Shown piece after piece: positions 42,804 through 50,931 of a stretch of 64,000 bases of DNA. The stretch comes from an uncultured Eubacteriales bacterium. Lineage in GTDB: Bacteria; Bacillota; Clostridia; Christensenellales; Aristaeellaceae. Where the stretch lies: the NCBI GenBank assembly GCA_902793605.1, contig CADBEB010000019.1, positions 1-64,000 of the forward strand. The letters are read 5' to 3'. Every line of letters starts with the position of its first letter. Position 1 is the stretch's first letter. The translations under genes were made by a program, and so were the position numbers. Under the pieces are notes generated by a model. The model ran no database searches. It was not told the DNA's origin and worked only from the letters and a program-made list of their open reading frames with translations.

Positions 42804-42832
42804 AACATATCACAAAACAGGCCTTTGTACAA
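42804..42832 (-). promoter_or_regulatory. Promoter of the orphan solute-binding protein
   Basis: Minus strand TTGTAC (42832-42827) and TATGTT (42809-42804) with a 17-base spacer, 57 bases before the start codon. Confidence 0.5.
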
Positions 42833-42840
42833 GTCTGTTT

Positions 42841-43459
42841 TTACTCCTTCTCCTGATACAGCACCCTTGCTTCATAAGGCTGCAGCCTGCCCGCCTGGTG
42901 GGTCGGATAGTTGGAGATCAGTTCTTCTCCGCCGGTTTCCTCCGCCAGCGTACAGGGCACCGTATGGTCCGTCCAGTTCAGCATCACCGTCAGGCGTTTG
43001 CCGTCCAGCTCCCGTGCGTAGGCATAGACTTTCTCGTCGTCCTCCAGCAGCGGGATGAACTTCCCGTACACGATCACGTCGTATGTATGGCGCAGCCCGA
43101 TCAGCTTCCGGTAGTAGTGGTATACGCTGTCCGGATCGTTGACCTGGTCCTCCGCGTTGATCAGCAGGTAGTTTTTGTTCACCGGCAGCCACGGCGTCCC
43201 CGTCGTAAATCCGGCGTTCTTCTCTGTGTTCCACTGCATGGGCGTCCGGGCATGGTCCCGGGCGATCCGCGCAAAGTATCGCAGCATGTCCTGCACGTAG
43301 ACCGGCGAGATCCAGATCACGTCAATCCCCAGGTTCTTCAGGTAATCCAGGTGGGCTGTAATGCCGTTCAGGTCGCCGATGCCGTCCCCGTTGGAGTTGG
43401 CAAAGCAGCGAGGATAGATCTGGTACACCTCCGCTTCCTTCTACCAAGTTCTTTTTTCA
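42841..43459 (-). pseudogene. GH13 alpha-glucosidase with deleted catalytic core
   Basis: 195 residues from GTG 43428. The N-terminal 45 residues are the GH13 start (YQIYPRCFANSNGDGIGDLNG, GIDVIWISPVY). They join directly to text from near residue 390 of a normal oligo-1,6-glucosidase (RIARDHARTPMQWN, PVNKNY) and its C-terminal beta domain. About 330 residues with all three catalytic acids are missing, in frame. The expected WWKEA start is also damaged: TGG-TAG-AAG at 43454-43446 gives a stop. Signal-free cytoplasmic enzyme, now inactive. Confidence 0.8.
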
Positions 43460-43625
43460 TTGTTGATTGTGATCCCCCCCGTCAACGCGCCGGGTAAGCG
43501 AGCGCATATCCGCAATGTCTGATTTTCTGATCTTTTCAATCATTATTCTGCCACGCGTTGTTCCTTCTGTCAACGAATACGCGCATGACCGATTAAAAAT
43601 ATACGCGGTTTTTCCAATTCGGATA

Positions 43626-43654
43626 TTGACAAAGAAAAAAAACGGAATTAGAAT
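43626..43654 (+). promoter_or_regulatory. Promoter of the sugar ABC operon
   Basis: TTGACA (43626-43631) and TAGAAT (43649-43654) with a 17-base A-rich spacer. The start codon is 72 bases downstream, after the operator. Confidence 0.75.
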
Positions 43655-43664
43655 ATGCGCAGAC

Positions 43665-43686
43665 CGATTGGAAACGTTTCCAATCG
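43665..43686. promoter_or_regulatory. LacI-type operator of the sugar ABC operon
   Basis: A perfect 22-bp palindrome, CGATTGGAAAC joined to GTTTCCAATCG, with the central CG typical of LacI/GalR/CcpA family sites. It lies 10 bases after the -10 box and would block transcription. No LacI gene is in this locus. Related GGAAACGTT sites lie upstream of the second sugar operon at 59.7-59.9 kb. Confidence 0.8.
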
Positions 43687-43725
43687 CGAAAAATCGCGGT
43701 TTTCCGCAAAAAAGGAGAGAAAATC

Positions 43726-44997
43726 ATGAGGAAATTTGTTGCGCTGCTCTTGGCACTGGCAATGACACTGACCATCGTCTCTATCGCCTCTGCCGACGAA
43801 ACCGGTAAAGTCTATTACCTGAACTTCAAGCCCGAAGCTGATCAGGCTTGGCAGGATCTGGCGGCCGAGTACACCAAGCAGACCGGTGTCGAAGTCAAAG
43901 TGCTAACCGCCGCCTCCGGCACCTACAGCGATACCCTGACCTCCGAGATGGAAAAAAAGGATGCTGCTCCTACCCTGTTCCAGATCGGCAACGCTGAAGG
44001 CGTAGCCACCTGGGGTGATTATGCTCTTGCACTGGACGGCACTGACCTGATCAACGAGATGACCACGGCCGACTTCAACCTGAAGAACGCCAATGGTGAG
44101 ACCGTCGCTGTCGGATACTGCTACGAAGCGTATGGTATCATCACCAACAAAGCCTTGCTTGAGAAGGCTGGCTACACAGTGGCTGACATCACCAACTTTG
44201 AGAGCCTGAAAAAGGTAGCTGACGATATCCATGCGCGCGCAGCGGAACTGGGCTTCGATGCCTTCACCTCTGCCGGCCTGGACGGATCTTCTTCCTGGCG
44301 CTTCTCCGGTCACCTGACCAATATGCCGCTGTTCTATGAGTTCCGCGATGACGGCATCACCGAGCAACCCGCCACCGTAAAAGGTACTTACCTGAATGCC
44401 TACAAGAATATTTGGGATCTGTATATCACTGATTCCGCCGCGGATCCGGCCAAGCTCTCCACCTACACCGGTGATGCCGCTCAGGAAGAATTTGCTACCG
44501 GCAAGGCCGTCTTCTTCCAGAACGGTACTTGGACTTATGCCGACCTGAGTGCGGCAATCGATCCCGCGAACCTGACCATGTTGCCCATCTACTGCGGTGT
44601 AGAGGGAGAAGAAAACGCTGCCCTGTGCGCCGGAACCGAGAATTGCTGGGCTGTGAACTCCAAGGCTTCCGAAGCTGACCAGAAAGCCACGCTGGACTTC
44701 CTCAAGTGGGTTGTTACCAGTGATGAAGGCACCAAAATGATGGCGGAACAGTTCGGACCCATTCCGTTTAAAAACGCTAAGGAGCCCGAAAACGTATTCT
44801 TCAAGGACGCGAACGAGATGCTTGCCGCCGGTAAGTACGTTGTGACCTGGGCGTTCAACTATACACCCGATGTGGACAACTGGCGCGCCGGAATCGTCTC
44901 CGCGCTGGAACAGTATTCTGCCGGTTCCGCTGACTGGAGCGAACTGGAATATGCATTCGTGGACGGCTGGGCCAAGTGCTACGAAGCTACGCACTGA
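43726..44997 (+). CDS. Sugar ABC transporter solute-binding protein (MsmE-like)
   Basis: 423 residues. MRKFVALLLALAMTLTIVSI is a signal peptide cleaved after ASA; there is no lipobox Cys, unusual for a Gram-positive binding protein. VYYLNFKPEADQAWQDLAAEY, FQIGNAEGVATWGDY, YCYEAYGIITNKALLEKAGY and FATGKAVFFQNGTWTY are family-1 sugar-binding motifs, as in maltose/raffinose type proteins. It delivers an oligosaccharide to the two downstream permeases. AAAGGAG lies before the ATG. A stem-loop follows the gene. Confidence 0.9.
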   Translation: MRKFVALLLALAMTLTIVSIASADETGKVYYLNFKPEADQAWQDLAAEYTKQTGVEVKVLTAASGTYSDTLTSEMEKKDAAPTLFQIGNAEGVATWGDYALALDGTDLINEMTTADFNLKNANGETVAVGYCYEAYGIITNKALLEKAGYTVADITNFESLKKVADDIHARAAELGFDAFTSAGLDGSSSWRFSGHLTNMPLFYEFRDDGITEQPATVKGTYLNAYKNIWDLYITDSAADPAKLSTYTGDAAQEEFATGKAVFFQNGTWTYADLSAAIDPANLTMLPIYCGVEGEENAALCAGTENCWAVNSKASEADQKATLDFLKWVVTSDEGTKMMAEQFGPIPFKNAKEPENVFFKDANEMLAAGKYVVTWAFNYTPDVDNWRAGIVSALEQYSAGSADWSELEYAFVDGWAKCYEATH

Positions 44998-45014
44998 TTG
45001 ATCGTTTTTCCTTT

Positions 45015-45038
45015 GGGGAGCGGGTATAACCGCTCCCC
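45015..45038 (+). promoter_or_regulatory. Intercistronic hairpin after the binding-protein gene
   Basis: GGGGAGCGG and CCGCTCCCC pair around GTATAA, followed by TTTC. Stem-loops here usually protect or attenuate transcripts so that the binding protein is made in excess over the permeases. Confidence 0.65.
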
Positions 45039-45066
45039 TTTCAGTACTGAAAAGGAGTGAGAGACC

Positions 45067-45957
45067 GTGAAAAGAAAAGGCCGGGCGGCTGCGGGAGCCG
45101 TAACGTCACCACTGATCCGTAAGCCAATCCAGCGTTGGTTTGCTGTTTTTCTTCTGCCTACCTTCCTGTGTTTCTGCATCGGTTTCCTCTGGCCGTTCAT
45201 TCAAGGCATCTTTTTGTCCTTTCACAAGTTTACCACGGTCAGCAACACGTCATTTGTGGGCATCAACAACTACCTGAAAGCCTTCAAAGACGAAGGGTTT
45301 ATGCACGCCTTCGGGTTTACCGCCCTTGTCGCAGTTACCTCGCTGATCCTGATCAATGTGTTGGCCTTTGCCGTGGCATTTGCACTGACTAAACAAATAC
45401 GAGGCAGCAATCTGTTTCGCGGCGTATTTTTTGTACCGAATCTGATTGGCGGTATCGTCCTTGGTTATATCTGGAAGACCTTGATTAATTCTGTTCTGCC
45501 CGTTAGTATGTCCATTCAGGCCGAATACGGATTCTGGGGCTTGATCGTCGTCCTCTGCTGGCAGCAGGTCGGCTATATGATGATCATCTATATTGCCGGC
45601 CTTCAGGCAGTACCGGAGGATATGCTGGAAGCAGCAAGGATTGACGGTGCCAGTGGATGGAAAACCTTGTGGCATATCATCCTGCCCAATGTAATGCCCT
45701 CCATAACAATCTGCACCTTTCTTAGCCTGACCAACGGTTTCAAGCTGTATGACCAGAACTTGGTGTTGACCAATGGCGCGCCAATGCGCAGGGGTATAGG
45801 GATGACGGAAATGCTGGCGCTGAACATAGCGAATAATTTCACTACTGCCAACCAGCGGGGTGTCGCCCAGGCAAAAGCCGTTCTGTTCTTTATCCTGGTG
45901 ACCGCCCTTGCTCTGATACAGCTTCGTCTGACTCGCAGTAAGGAGGTGCAGCAGTAA
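45067..45957 (+). CDS. Sugar ABC transporter permease (MalF/MsmF-like)
   Basis: 296 residues from GTG 45067, preceded by AAAAGGAG. Six membrane segments: WFAVFLLPTFLCFCIGFLWPF first, then AFGFTALVAVTSLILINVLAFAVAFALT and others. The EAA loop EAARIDGASGWKTLWHIILPNVMP is the docking site for the ATPase. It forms the inner-membrane channel with the next gene's product. There is no ATPase gene in the operon, so a shared MsmX-type ATPase is implied. Confidence 0.9.
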   Translation: MKRKGRAAAGAVTSPLIRKPIQRWFAVFLLPTFLCFCIGFLWPFIQGIFLSFHKFTTVSNTSFVGINNYLKAFKDEGFMHAFGFTALVAVTSLILINVLAFAVAFALTKQIRGSNLFRGVFFVPNLIGGIVLGYIWKTLINSVLPVSMSIQAEYGFWGLIVVLCWQQVGYMMIIYIAGLQAVPEDMLEAARIDGASGWKTLWHIILPNVMPSITICTFLSLTNGFKLYDQNLVLTNGAPMRRGIGMTEMLALNIANNFTTANQRGVAQAKAVLFFILVTALALIQLRLTRSKEVQQ

Positions 45958-46829
45958 TGGAGATCCGCATGAAAAAGCAAGAGACCGATCAGAAGAGCAC
46001 ACCCGGAAAAATCGCTCTGACCGTTGTTTTTGCCGTAATCAGTGTGATCTGGATGATGCCGATCATCATCGTGCTCTACAACTCACTGAAAACAAACGGC
46101 GCTGTAAACACACAACTGTTTGCACTTCCGAATGCCGAAACCTATGTCGGCTTTGACAACTATATCAACGGCATGACCTTCGGCAACTATCCTTTCTACT
46201 TTTCAGCCGGATACAGTGTTTTTATCACACTGGCTTCCACTTTCCTGATCCTTCTTTGCACTTCCATGGCTGCCTGGTATGTTTCCCGTGTAAATGACCT
46301 CTTCTCCAAGGTAGTCTATTATCTGTGTGTATTTTCCATGGTCGTTCCTTTCCAGATGGTTATGTTCACACTGGCCAATACAGCACGTGAGCTCCACCTG
46401 GATACCCCCTGGAGCATCCCAGTAGTCTATCTCGGGTTCGGTGCAGGCCTGGCAGTATTTATGTTCGTCGGCTTTGTCAAATCCATACCCATTGATATCG
46501 AAGAAGCCGCTTCCATCGACGGCTGCGGTCCGCTACGGACATTCTTCAGCGTAGTCCTGCCGATGATGAAGCCCACGTTGATCTCCGTCGGTGTGCTTGA
46601 GATCATGTGGGTATGGAACGACTACCTGCTCCCCTACTTGGTACTGGACGTGACCAAATATAAGACCATTCCCATTCATATCCAGTATCTGCAAGGAAGC
46701 TACGGTCGGGTAGACCTGGGCGCCACCATGGCGTTGATCATCCTGAGTCTGTTACCCATTGTGATCTTCTACCTGACCTGCCAGAAGCACATCATCAAAG
46801 GTGTCGCTGCCGGCGCGGTCAAAGGATAA
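45957..46829 (+). CDS. Sugar ABC transporter permease (MalG/MsmG-like)
   Basis: 290 residues; its ATG overlaps the previous stop (TAATG), so they are translationally coupled. Membrane segments include KIALTVVFAVISVIWMMPIIIVLYNSLK and VFITLASTFLILLCTSMAAWYVS. The EAA loop IEEAASIDGCGPLRTFFSVVLPMMKP and the ending GVAAGAVKG are MalG hallmarks. Length is standard. It completes the transporter encoded from 43.7 kb. Confidence 0.9.
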   Translation: MEIRMKKQETDQKSTPGKIALTVVFAVISVIWMMPIIIVLYNSLKTNGAVNTQLFALPNAETYVGFDNYINGMTFGNYPFYFSAGYSVFITLASTFLILLCTSMAAWYVSRVNDLFSKVVYYLCVFSMVVPFQMVMFTLANTARELHLDTPWSIPVVYLGFGAGLAVFMFVGFVKSIPIDIEEAASIDGCGPLRTFFSVVLPMMKPTLISVGVLEIMWVWNDYLLPYLVLDVTKYKTIPIHIQYLQGSYGRVDLGATMALIILSLLPIVIFYLTCQKHIIKGVAAGAVKG

Positions 46830-46850
46830 AAAACAATCACACAAAAACTT

Positions 46851-46880
46851 ACGCTGTCGGAATGACAGCGTATTGTTTTA
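46851..46880 (+). terminator. Terminator of the sugar ABC operon
   Basis: ACGCTGTC (46851-46858) and GACAGCGT (46864-46871) around GGAAT, followed by ATTGTTTTA. It lies 21 bases after the permease gene. Confidence 0.82.
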
Positions 46881-46990
46881 TTCCATTTGTCAGCTTCCAT
46901 ACTTCCGAAAAATGACAAAAAATCTTCTGTCGGGCAGAATTGTTTGAGCACATACAACTGTCCGGACCGACCCTGGAAGAAGAACAAGGT

Positions 46991-47207
46991 ATGCAGTCTT
47001 TCATGCACACAACAAAAGCCCCGGCAGGCAAAGCACGCCGGGCTGCCGGTCCGGAAAACCAGCCGGTACCGCTCCAACATCACGGTTTCCAAGGGCGACC
47101 ACAGCGCCAACGGCAAGGCTACCCTCAGTCTCATGGATCTCGGCATCCGAAAGGGCGATCAGATCAAATCGCTTCTTCCTTCCGGATCTGTCGGTCAGAT
47201 CCTGTGA
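46991..47207 (+). pseudogene. ptsH: HPr (ptsH) remnant, active site destroyed
   Basis: ATG 46991 starts MQSFMHTTKAPAGK, an HPr-type first strand. The usual HARPA active-site loop is scrambled (KARRAAG...), and the frame shifts. A second frame then gives VRKTSRYRSNITVSKGD and SANGKATLSLMDLGIRKGDQIK, the second half of HPr, ending at TGA 47205. Deletions of roughly a dozen bases around 47030 explain both. HPr normally carries phosphate on its active-site histidine and controls CcpA; this copy cannot. It overlaps the end of the next gene. Confidence 0.6.
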
Positions 47208-48087
47208 ATCACCGTGGGGTCCATCGTTTCCAGGGTCGTGCAGCCGGTAAATGCCATCGCCTTTTTCAGCTCCGCCGTCGCCTTCAGCAGGTAATCCCGG
47301 ACACCGTGCTCCAGGTCCTGTTTGATGGCGGTCATCAGCGGCCGGCCGATGCAGACGCCCTTCGCGCCCAGCGCCAGCGCCTTGAACGCGTCCATACCGG
47401 TTTTTATTTCACAGTCGACAAAGAGCGGGACCTTTCCGCCTGTCATCTCCACGATTTCCGGAAGCAACGCCATCGGCGGGAGCGCGTATTCGATCCGGTT
47501 GTTGTGATGGGACAGGACCAATCCCTGCGCCCCGGCTTCCAGGCAACGCTCCGCGTCCCGGACGCTCAGCACGCCCTTGATGATTACCGGCAGGCGGGTA
47601 TCCCGGCAGATCTCCCTGAGTTCCGCCGTCTTCAACGCCGTCATCTCATGCCCGGAGACAATATCCGGGGAACCGTCGTCAGCGAACGGATGATCAATGT
47701 CGATGCCTACAGCCAGCAGGCCGAGTTCCTCCGCATGCCGGATCTTTCTGTAAATCATCTCCCGGTCTGTATAAGGCTTGATGATCTCGATCATCGGCGC
47801 CCCATAACCGGCCAGCCGCCCGATCTCCGCCTCCTCCGCCATCCCGTACCACAGGATCGCGCCGGCTTCCTTTGCTCCCCTGGCCAGCGCGTCCGCCGCG
47901 CCGGGATACATGAAATGATGAAATGATCCAAGTGAGAGAGTGCCGCCGTCATGATGGGTGTTGCAGCCTTCGTTCCGTACAGTTCGAAATCAAGGACGGG
48001 ATTCCCCGAATCCATATACCTCGTTTCGATCCGCAGCGAGTCCAGATATTCCCTTGCAATGCGGTTGGAATTGCCGATGTTCTCCAT
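47195..48087 (-). pseudogene. FMN-dependent alpha-hydroxy-acid dehydrogenase, split by 8-bp duplication
   Basis: An N-terminal frame from ATG 48087 (MENIGNSNRIAREYLDSLRIE, TPIMTAALSHLDHF) stops making sense at GAAATGAT-GAAATGAT (47912-47927). The second frame continues PGAADALARGAKEAGAILWYGMA to the end at 47195 with LPVIIKGVLS, SHHNNR and CIGRPLM, the FMN and catalytic sites of the lactate/glycolate oxidase family. Removing one 8-bp unit gives a 294-residue protein. Hence a recent duplication, perhaps reversible. It probably oxidised a 2-hydroxy acid. Confidence 0.83.
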
Positions 48088-48104
48088 ATGCCGACCCTCC
48101 GTTT

Positions 48105-48947
48105 TCAGATAGATATCCCATTCTCTCCGGCAATGCCGGCCAGGTAGTTATACGCCTTTTCATATTCCTCAAAGGTCGTCATATGTTCCAGTAGCACGGG
48201 CGCGTCTGCCGGCAGCCTGTCATCCAGGATCTTCAGGATCTTCGCGAAATCCAGCGACCCTTCCCCGGGAGAGCATTCCTCCAGGAGCGCCGTCAGGTTC
48301 ATCGGATGCATCCGGGAATCTTTGATATGCGTGCTTTTAATCAGCGGTGCGAGCTCACCGAAACACTCCGCGACAAACTGTTCCGCGGCCAGGTACCGGC
48401 GCGGGCAGTTGATCATGTTCACAAAGTCCATATGGGCGGCAAACTGCGGCCTGTCCACATCCCGGATCAGCTGCAGGTATACCTCCGGGCTGTCCGGGAT
48501 CATCCAGGGCATCGGTTCCAGGCAGTAGAACGCCCGTTTCGGTTCCACCCTGTCGATGATCTCCCGCACGCTGCGGAGGATCCGCTCATAGGTCTCCTCC
48601 GTGAAGTTGGACGGATCTGCGGCATCCCATCCGGCGGTGCCCGCAGACCCCGCGATGTTCACGCAGCAGGGGATCCCGAGTTCGTCCGCCAAGGCCAGCT
48701 GGCCTTCCGCGAAGGCTTGTGCTTCCGCCGCGGCTGCGGGGTCCGGGTCGAAGACGTTCTTCCACACACCGACCTCGGCGATCACCACGCCGTGCCGTTC
48801 GCAGGCCGCCAGGTACGCCTCCGTTTCCTTCCGGGGCGTATGCATGCTGAACGGCGCGGTCACTGCCCTGAAGCGGGACCTGACCAGCAGTTCCTCCCAT
48901 TCCCCCGGGCCCGAATACGGGCCGGCAACCGTTCCACCCAGCCGCAT
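48105..48947 (-). CDS. Sugar isomerase/epimerase-like TIM-barrel protein
   Basis: 280 residues of the xylose-isomerase-like AP-endonuclease fold. Motifs: VTAPFSMHTPRKETEAYLAACERHG, RAFYCLEPMPWMIPDSPE, AAHMDFVNMINCPRRY, STHIKDSRMHPM and LLEHMTTFEEYEKAYNYLAG, giving metal ligands Glu, Asp, His and Glu in order. Likely acts on a keto-sugar or inositol compound. It starts just before the VOC gene ends (1-base gap) and stands directly upstream of the hydroxy-acid gene, so these are probably one catabolic operon. Confidence 0.83.
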   Translation of the reverse strand: MRLGGTVAGPYSGPGEWEELLVRSRFRAVTAPFSMHTPRKETEAYLAACERHGVVIAEVGVWKNVFDPDPAAAAEAQAFAEGQLALADELGIPCCVNIAGSAGTAGWDAADPSNFTEETYERILRSVREIIDRVEPKRAFYCLEPMPWMIPDSPEVYLQLIRDVDRPQFAAHMDFVNMINCPRRYLAAEQFVAECFGELAPLIKSTHIKDSRMHPMNLTALLEECSPGEGSLDFAKILKILDDRLPADAPVLLEHMTTFEEYEKAYNYLAGIAGENGISI

Positions 48948-48948
48948 T

Positions 48949-49377
48949 TTACGTGTCCTCCCTGTAGATCTCTTTCATCTCCAGCAACGTACCCAGGTCC
49001 TGTGCGGTATCAAAATACTCGTAGGCTTCGTATCCCTTTTCCTGCTTGAACAGGGACCGGTATCCCTCCAGGGCCAGCTTCCGCTCGTCCTCTTCCAGCA
49101 CCCCGTTCGTCACCAGGCACACGGAGCACACGGACGTCCCGTGGTCCTTCAGCCACTGCGCCCAGGGATCGCGATCCCCCAGCGGCTGAATGATCTCAAA
49201 CCAGAAATTCTCCGTCAGTACGCTTTTTACCTTCATCGGGGTATCGGTAATCGGTTTCCCCAGGTACCGGGTATAGGGTTTCCGGACCGTCCGGTGCTCC
49301 CCGGATTCCTCCATTTTCCGGTCCGTTCCCAGCAGCCGTTCATATGCGCCGGCCGTGCGCTCCAGGTCGTCCGTCAC
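48949..49377 (-). CDS. VOC-family (glyoxalase-like) protein
   Basis: 142 residues from GTG 49377; the frame runs upstream as LIIVV before the GTG, so the true start may be earlier. DDLERTAGAYERLLGTDRK is the first VOC module, SVLTENFWFEIIQPLGD the first module end, and GTSVCSVCLVTNGV begins the second. Half of the usual metal ligands are missing, so it may be a binding protein. It overlaps the sfsA stop region by coupling and precedes the TIM-barrel gene; a role in the same sugar pathway is a guess. Confidence 0.6.
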   Translation of the reverse strand: MTDDLERTAGAYERLLGTDRKMEESGEHRTVRKPYTRYLGKPITDTPMKVKSVLTENFWFEIIQPLGDRDPWAQWLKDHGTSVCSVCLVTNGVLEEDERKLALEGYRSLFKQEKGYEAYEYFDTAQDLGTLLEMKEIYREDT

Positions 49378-49385
49378 GACAATGA

Positions 49386-50075
49386 TCAGTTGATGATCTG
49401 AATACTCCGGAGATTATGGTCATTCTGCTTCACCCATAATCCATCCGGTTCCACATGGCACGGCAGGAACAGAACGCTTACTCCGGCCTCCCGCGCCTGT
49501 TCAAGCGCTGTTCCGAATTCCGGATGGGTCCGGATATTCGGCCGGACTTCCGTAATACCGTTCATTTGAATGGCAAAGGCAAGCACTGCCCGGTATCCGT
49601 CCTTCACCGCCCCGGCCAGTTCATGGAGGTGTTTGACTCCTCTTTCTGTCGGAGCGTCCGGGAAATAACCAATTCCGTCAACTTCCAGTGTACATCCCTT
49701 GACCTCCATCAGTATTCGTTCGCTTTCCTTTTCCAGATAAAAATCAATTCTGGACTCACCATATGAATACTCAGGCCGGATCACATCGTATTGTTGTGTT
49801 TCAAGCCATTCCCGGACTACCGCGTTCGGTGCCTGGCTGTCAATATTGATCAGGATACCATTGTGCTTCCTGACCGCGACCAGATCATACTTTGTCTTTC
49901 TTCCCGCGGTTCCCGGTGCTGTGAGCCAGACTTCGGCTCCGGGCAGGAGAAGTTCCCGGCACCGGCCTGTGTTCTTGACGTGGACCGTTTCCGTGCAGCC
50001 TTCCGCTTTCACATGCGCAATAAAACGGTTTGGCCGATCAACGAATACGCCCCGGGTTATATTCGGATACTTCAT
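49386..50075 (-). CDS. sfsA: SfsA family DNA/sugar fermentation protein
   Basis: 229 residues. MKYPNITRGVFVDRPNRFIAHV, then CTETVHVKNTGRCRELLLPG and RIDFYLEKESERILMEVKGCTL are the diagnostic SfsA motifs, with the PD-(D/E)XK-like Asp...Glu-x-Lys (DFY, EVKG). E. coli SfsA stimulates maltose genes; the fold suggests nuclease activity. The precise role is unsettled. A promoter with TTGTGC and GATAAT lies 79 bases upstream. It precedes the VOC gene by 8 bases. Confidence 0.9.
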   Translation of the reverse strand: MKYPNITRGVFVDRPNRFIAHVKAEGCTETVHVKNTGRCRELLLPGAEVWLTAPGTAGRKTKYDLVAVRKHNGILINIDSQAPNAVVREWLETQQYDVIRPEYSYGESRIDFYLEKESERILMEVKGCTLEVDGIGYFPDAPTERGVKHLHELAGAVKDGYRAVLAFAIQMNGITEVRPNIRTHPEFGTALEQAREAGVSVLFLPCHVEPDGLWVKQNDHNLRSIQIIN

Positions 50076-50153
50076 CTGTTTCCCCTGCTGTTTTCATCGA
50101 TCCATTCCGGACATCACTTACCGGGATTTACTGTTCCATGTTTTGTCAGCGTA

Positions 50154-50182
50154 ATTATCTCATATGCTTCTTTCTGGCACAA
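50154..50182 (-). promoter_or_regulatory. Promoter of sfsA
   Basis: Minus strand TTGTGC (50182-50177) and GATAAT (50159-50154) with a 17-base spacer. The same layout recurs at 54158-54186 and 54521-54549. Confidence 0.65.
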
Positions 50183-50228
50183 GCAAATGCAGACGAAAGA
50201 CAGCAGAATTCCGAACAGGATATTTTAT

Positions 50229-50813
50229 TCAGATCACTTTCTGGAAATACCGATTCAGTGCGCCTTTGAACTGGGTCATCAGCAGCGCTACATCGCTGTA
50301 GCTCATCCCGGTTATGACCGTCTCTCCGTCCCCCTTTTCAACCATTTCCGGCTCCGGGATCAGTTCGAGAAAGACAGCATAGGGTTTGTCTTTCATCATT
50401 TCCATGATCGGCTCCAGAACCTTGTTGATCCGTTTCACCTTGTTCTCGTTTACGATGCTGCTCCCTTTCTTTCGGCTCATGATCTGGAACTCGAAGAACA
50501 ACTGATCAAAGAAGTCCTTCAGCATAAAGTCATGTTCCCGTTCAGCGCCATAGGTTTCGATTAGGCTCTTATCCTCTTCCTTCATGTTTTCGTCCTCCTT
50601 TGTAAAGATCGTCATATAGTTCTCGTTCGGCAGCATCAGTTCCGGCTTTTGCGGAATCTGGATGCCAATGATTTTTCGATCTACCCGTGTGTCCTGTCGG
50701 TTCGGATCATAAGTCCGTCCGGTCTCATACAGTACGTAGGTGCTCTCTCCCTTCTTTTTATAAACCAGTTTCCCCGGCGCGTTCGGAATGAGCACCGGTT
50801 GGTTAAAATACAT
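50229..50813 (-). CDS. Unknown protein near phage genes
   Basis: 194 residues from ATG 50813, with GGGAGG upstream. MYFNQPVLIPNAPGKLVYKKKGE, then VLYETGRTYDPNRQDTRVDRK, resembles the N-terminal segment seen in some clostridial IS1634/IS4-type transposases. The rest (charged helices, KKGSSIVNENKVKR) is unfamiliar. No catalytic DDE is present. It could be a transposase relative without a catalytic part, or a phage protein. It is the last gene of the phage-type cluster. Confidence 0.45.
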   Translation of the reverse strand: MYFNQPVLIPNAPGKLVYKKKGESTYVLYETGRTYDPNRQDTRVDRKIIGIQIPQKPELMLPNENYMTIFTKEDENMKEEDKSLIETYGAEREHDFMLKDFFDQLFFEFQIMSRKKGSSIVNENKVKRINKVLEPIMEMMKDKPYAVFLELIPEPEMVEKGDGETVITGMSYSDVALLMTQFKGALNRYFQKVI

Positions 50814-50931
50814 ATTTCTTTCCTCCCTCGGCATGTAAGGTAGCATTCTGAATGGAATGAAGAACCTTTCCGTTTAGTGTAACTTTTATTTAGTGTAACC
50901 ACTGCTTTTTCTTATCAGCAGCATACTCAGA

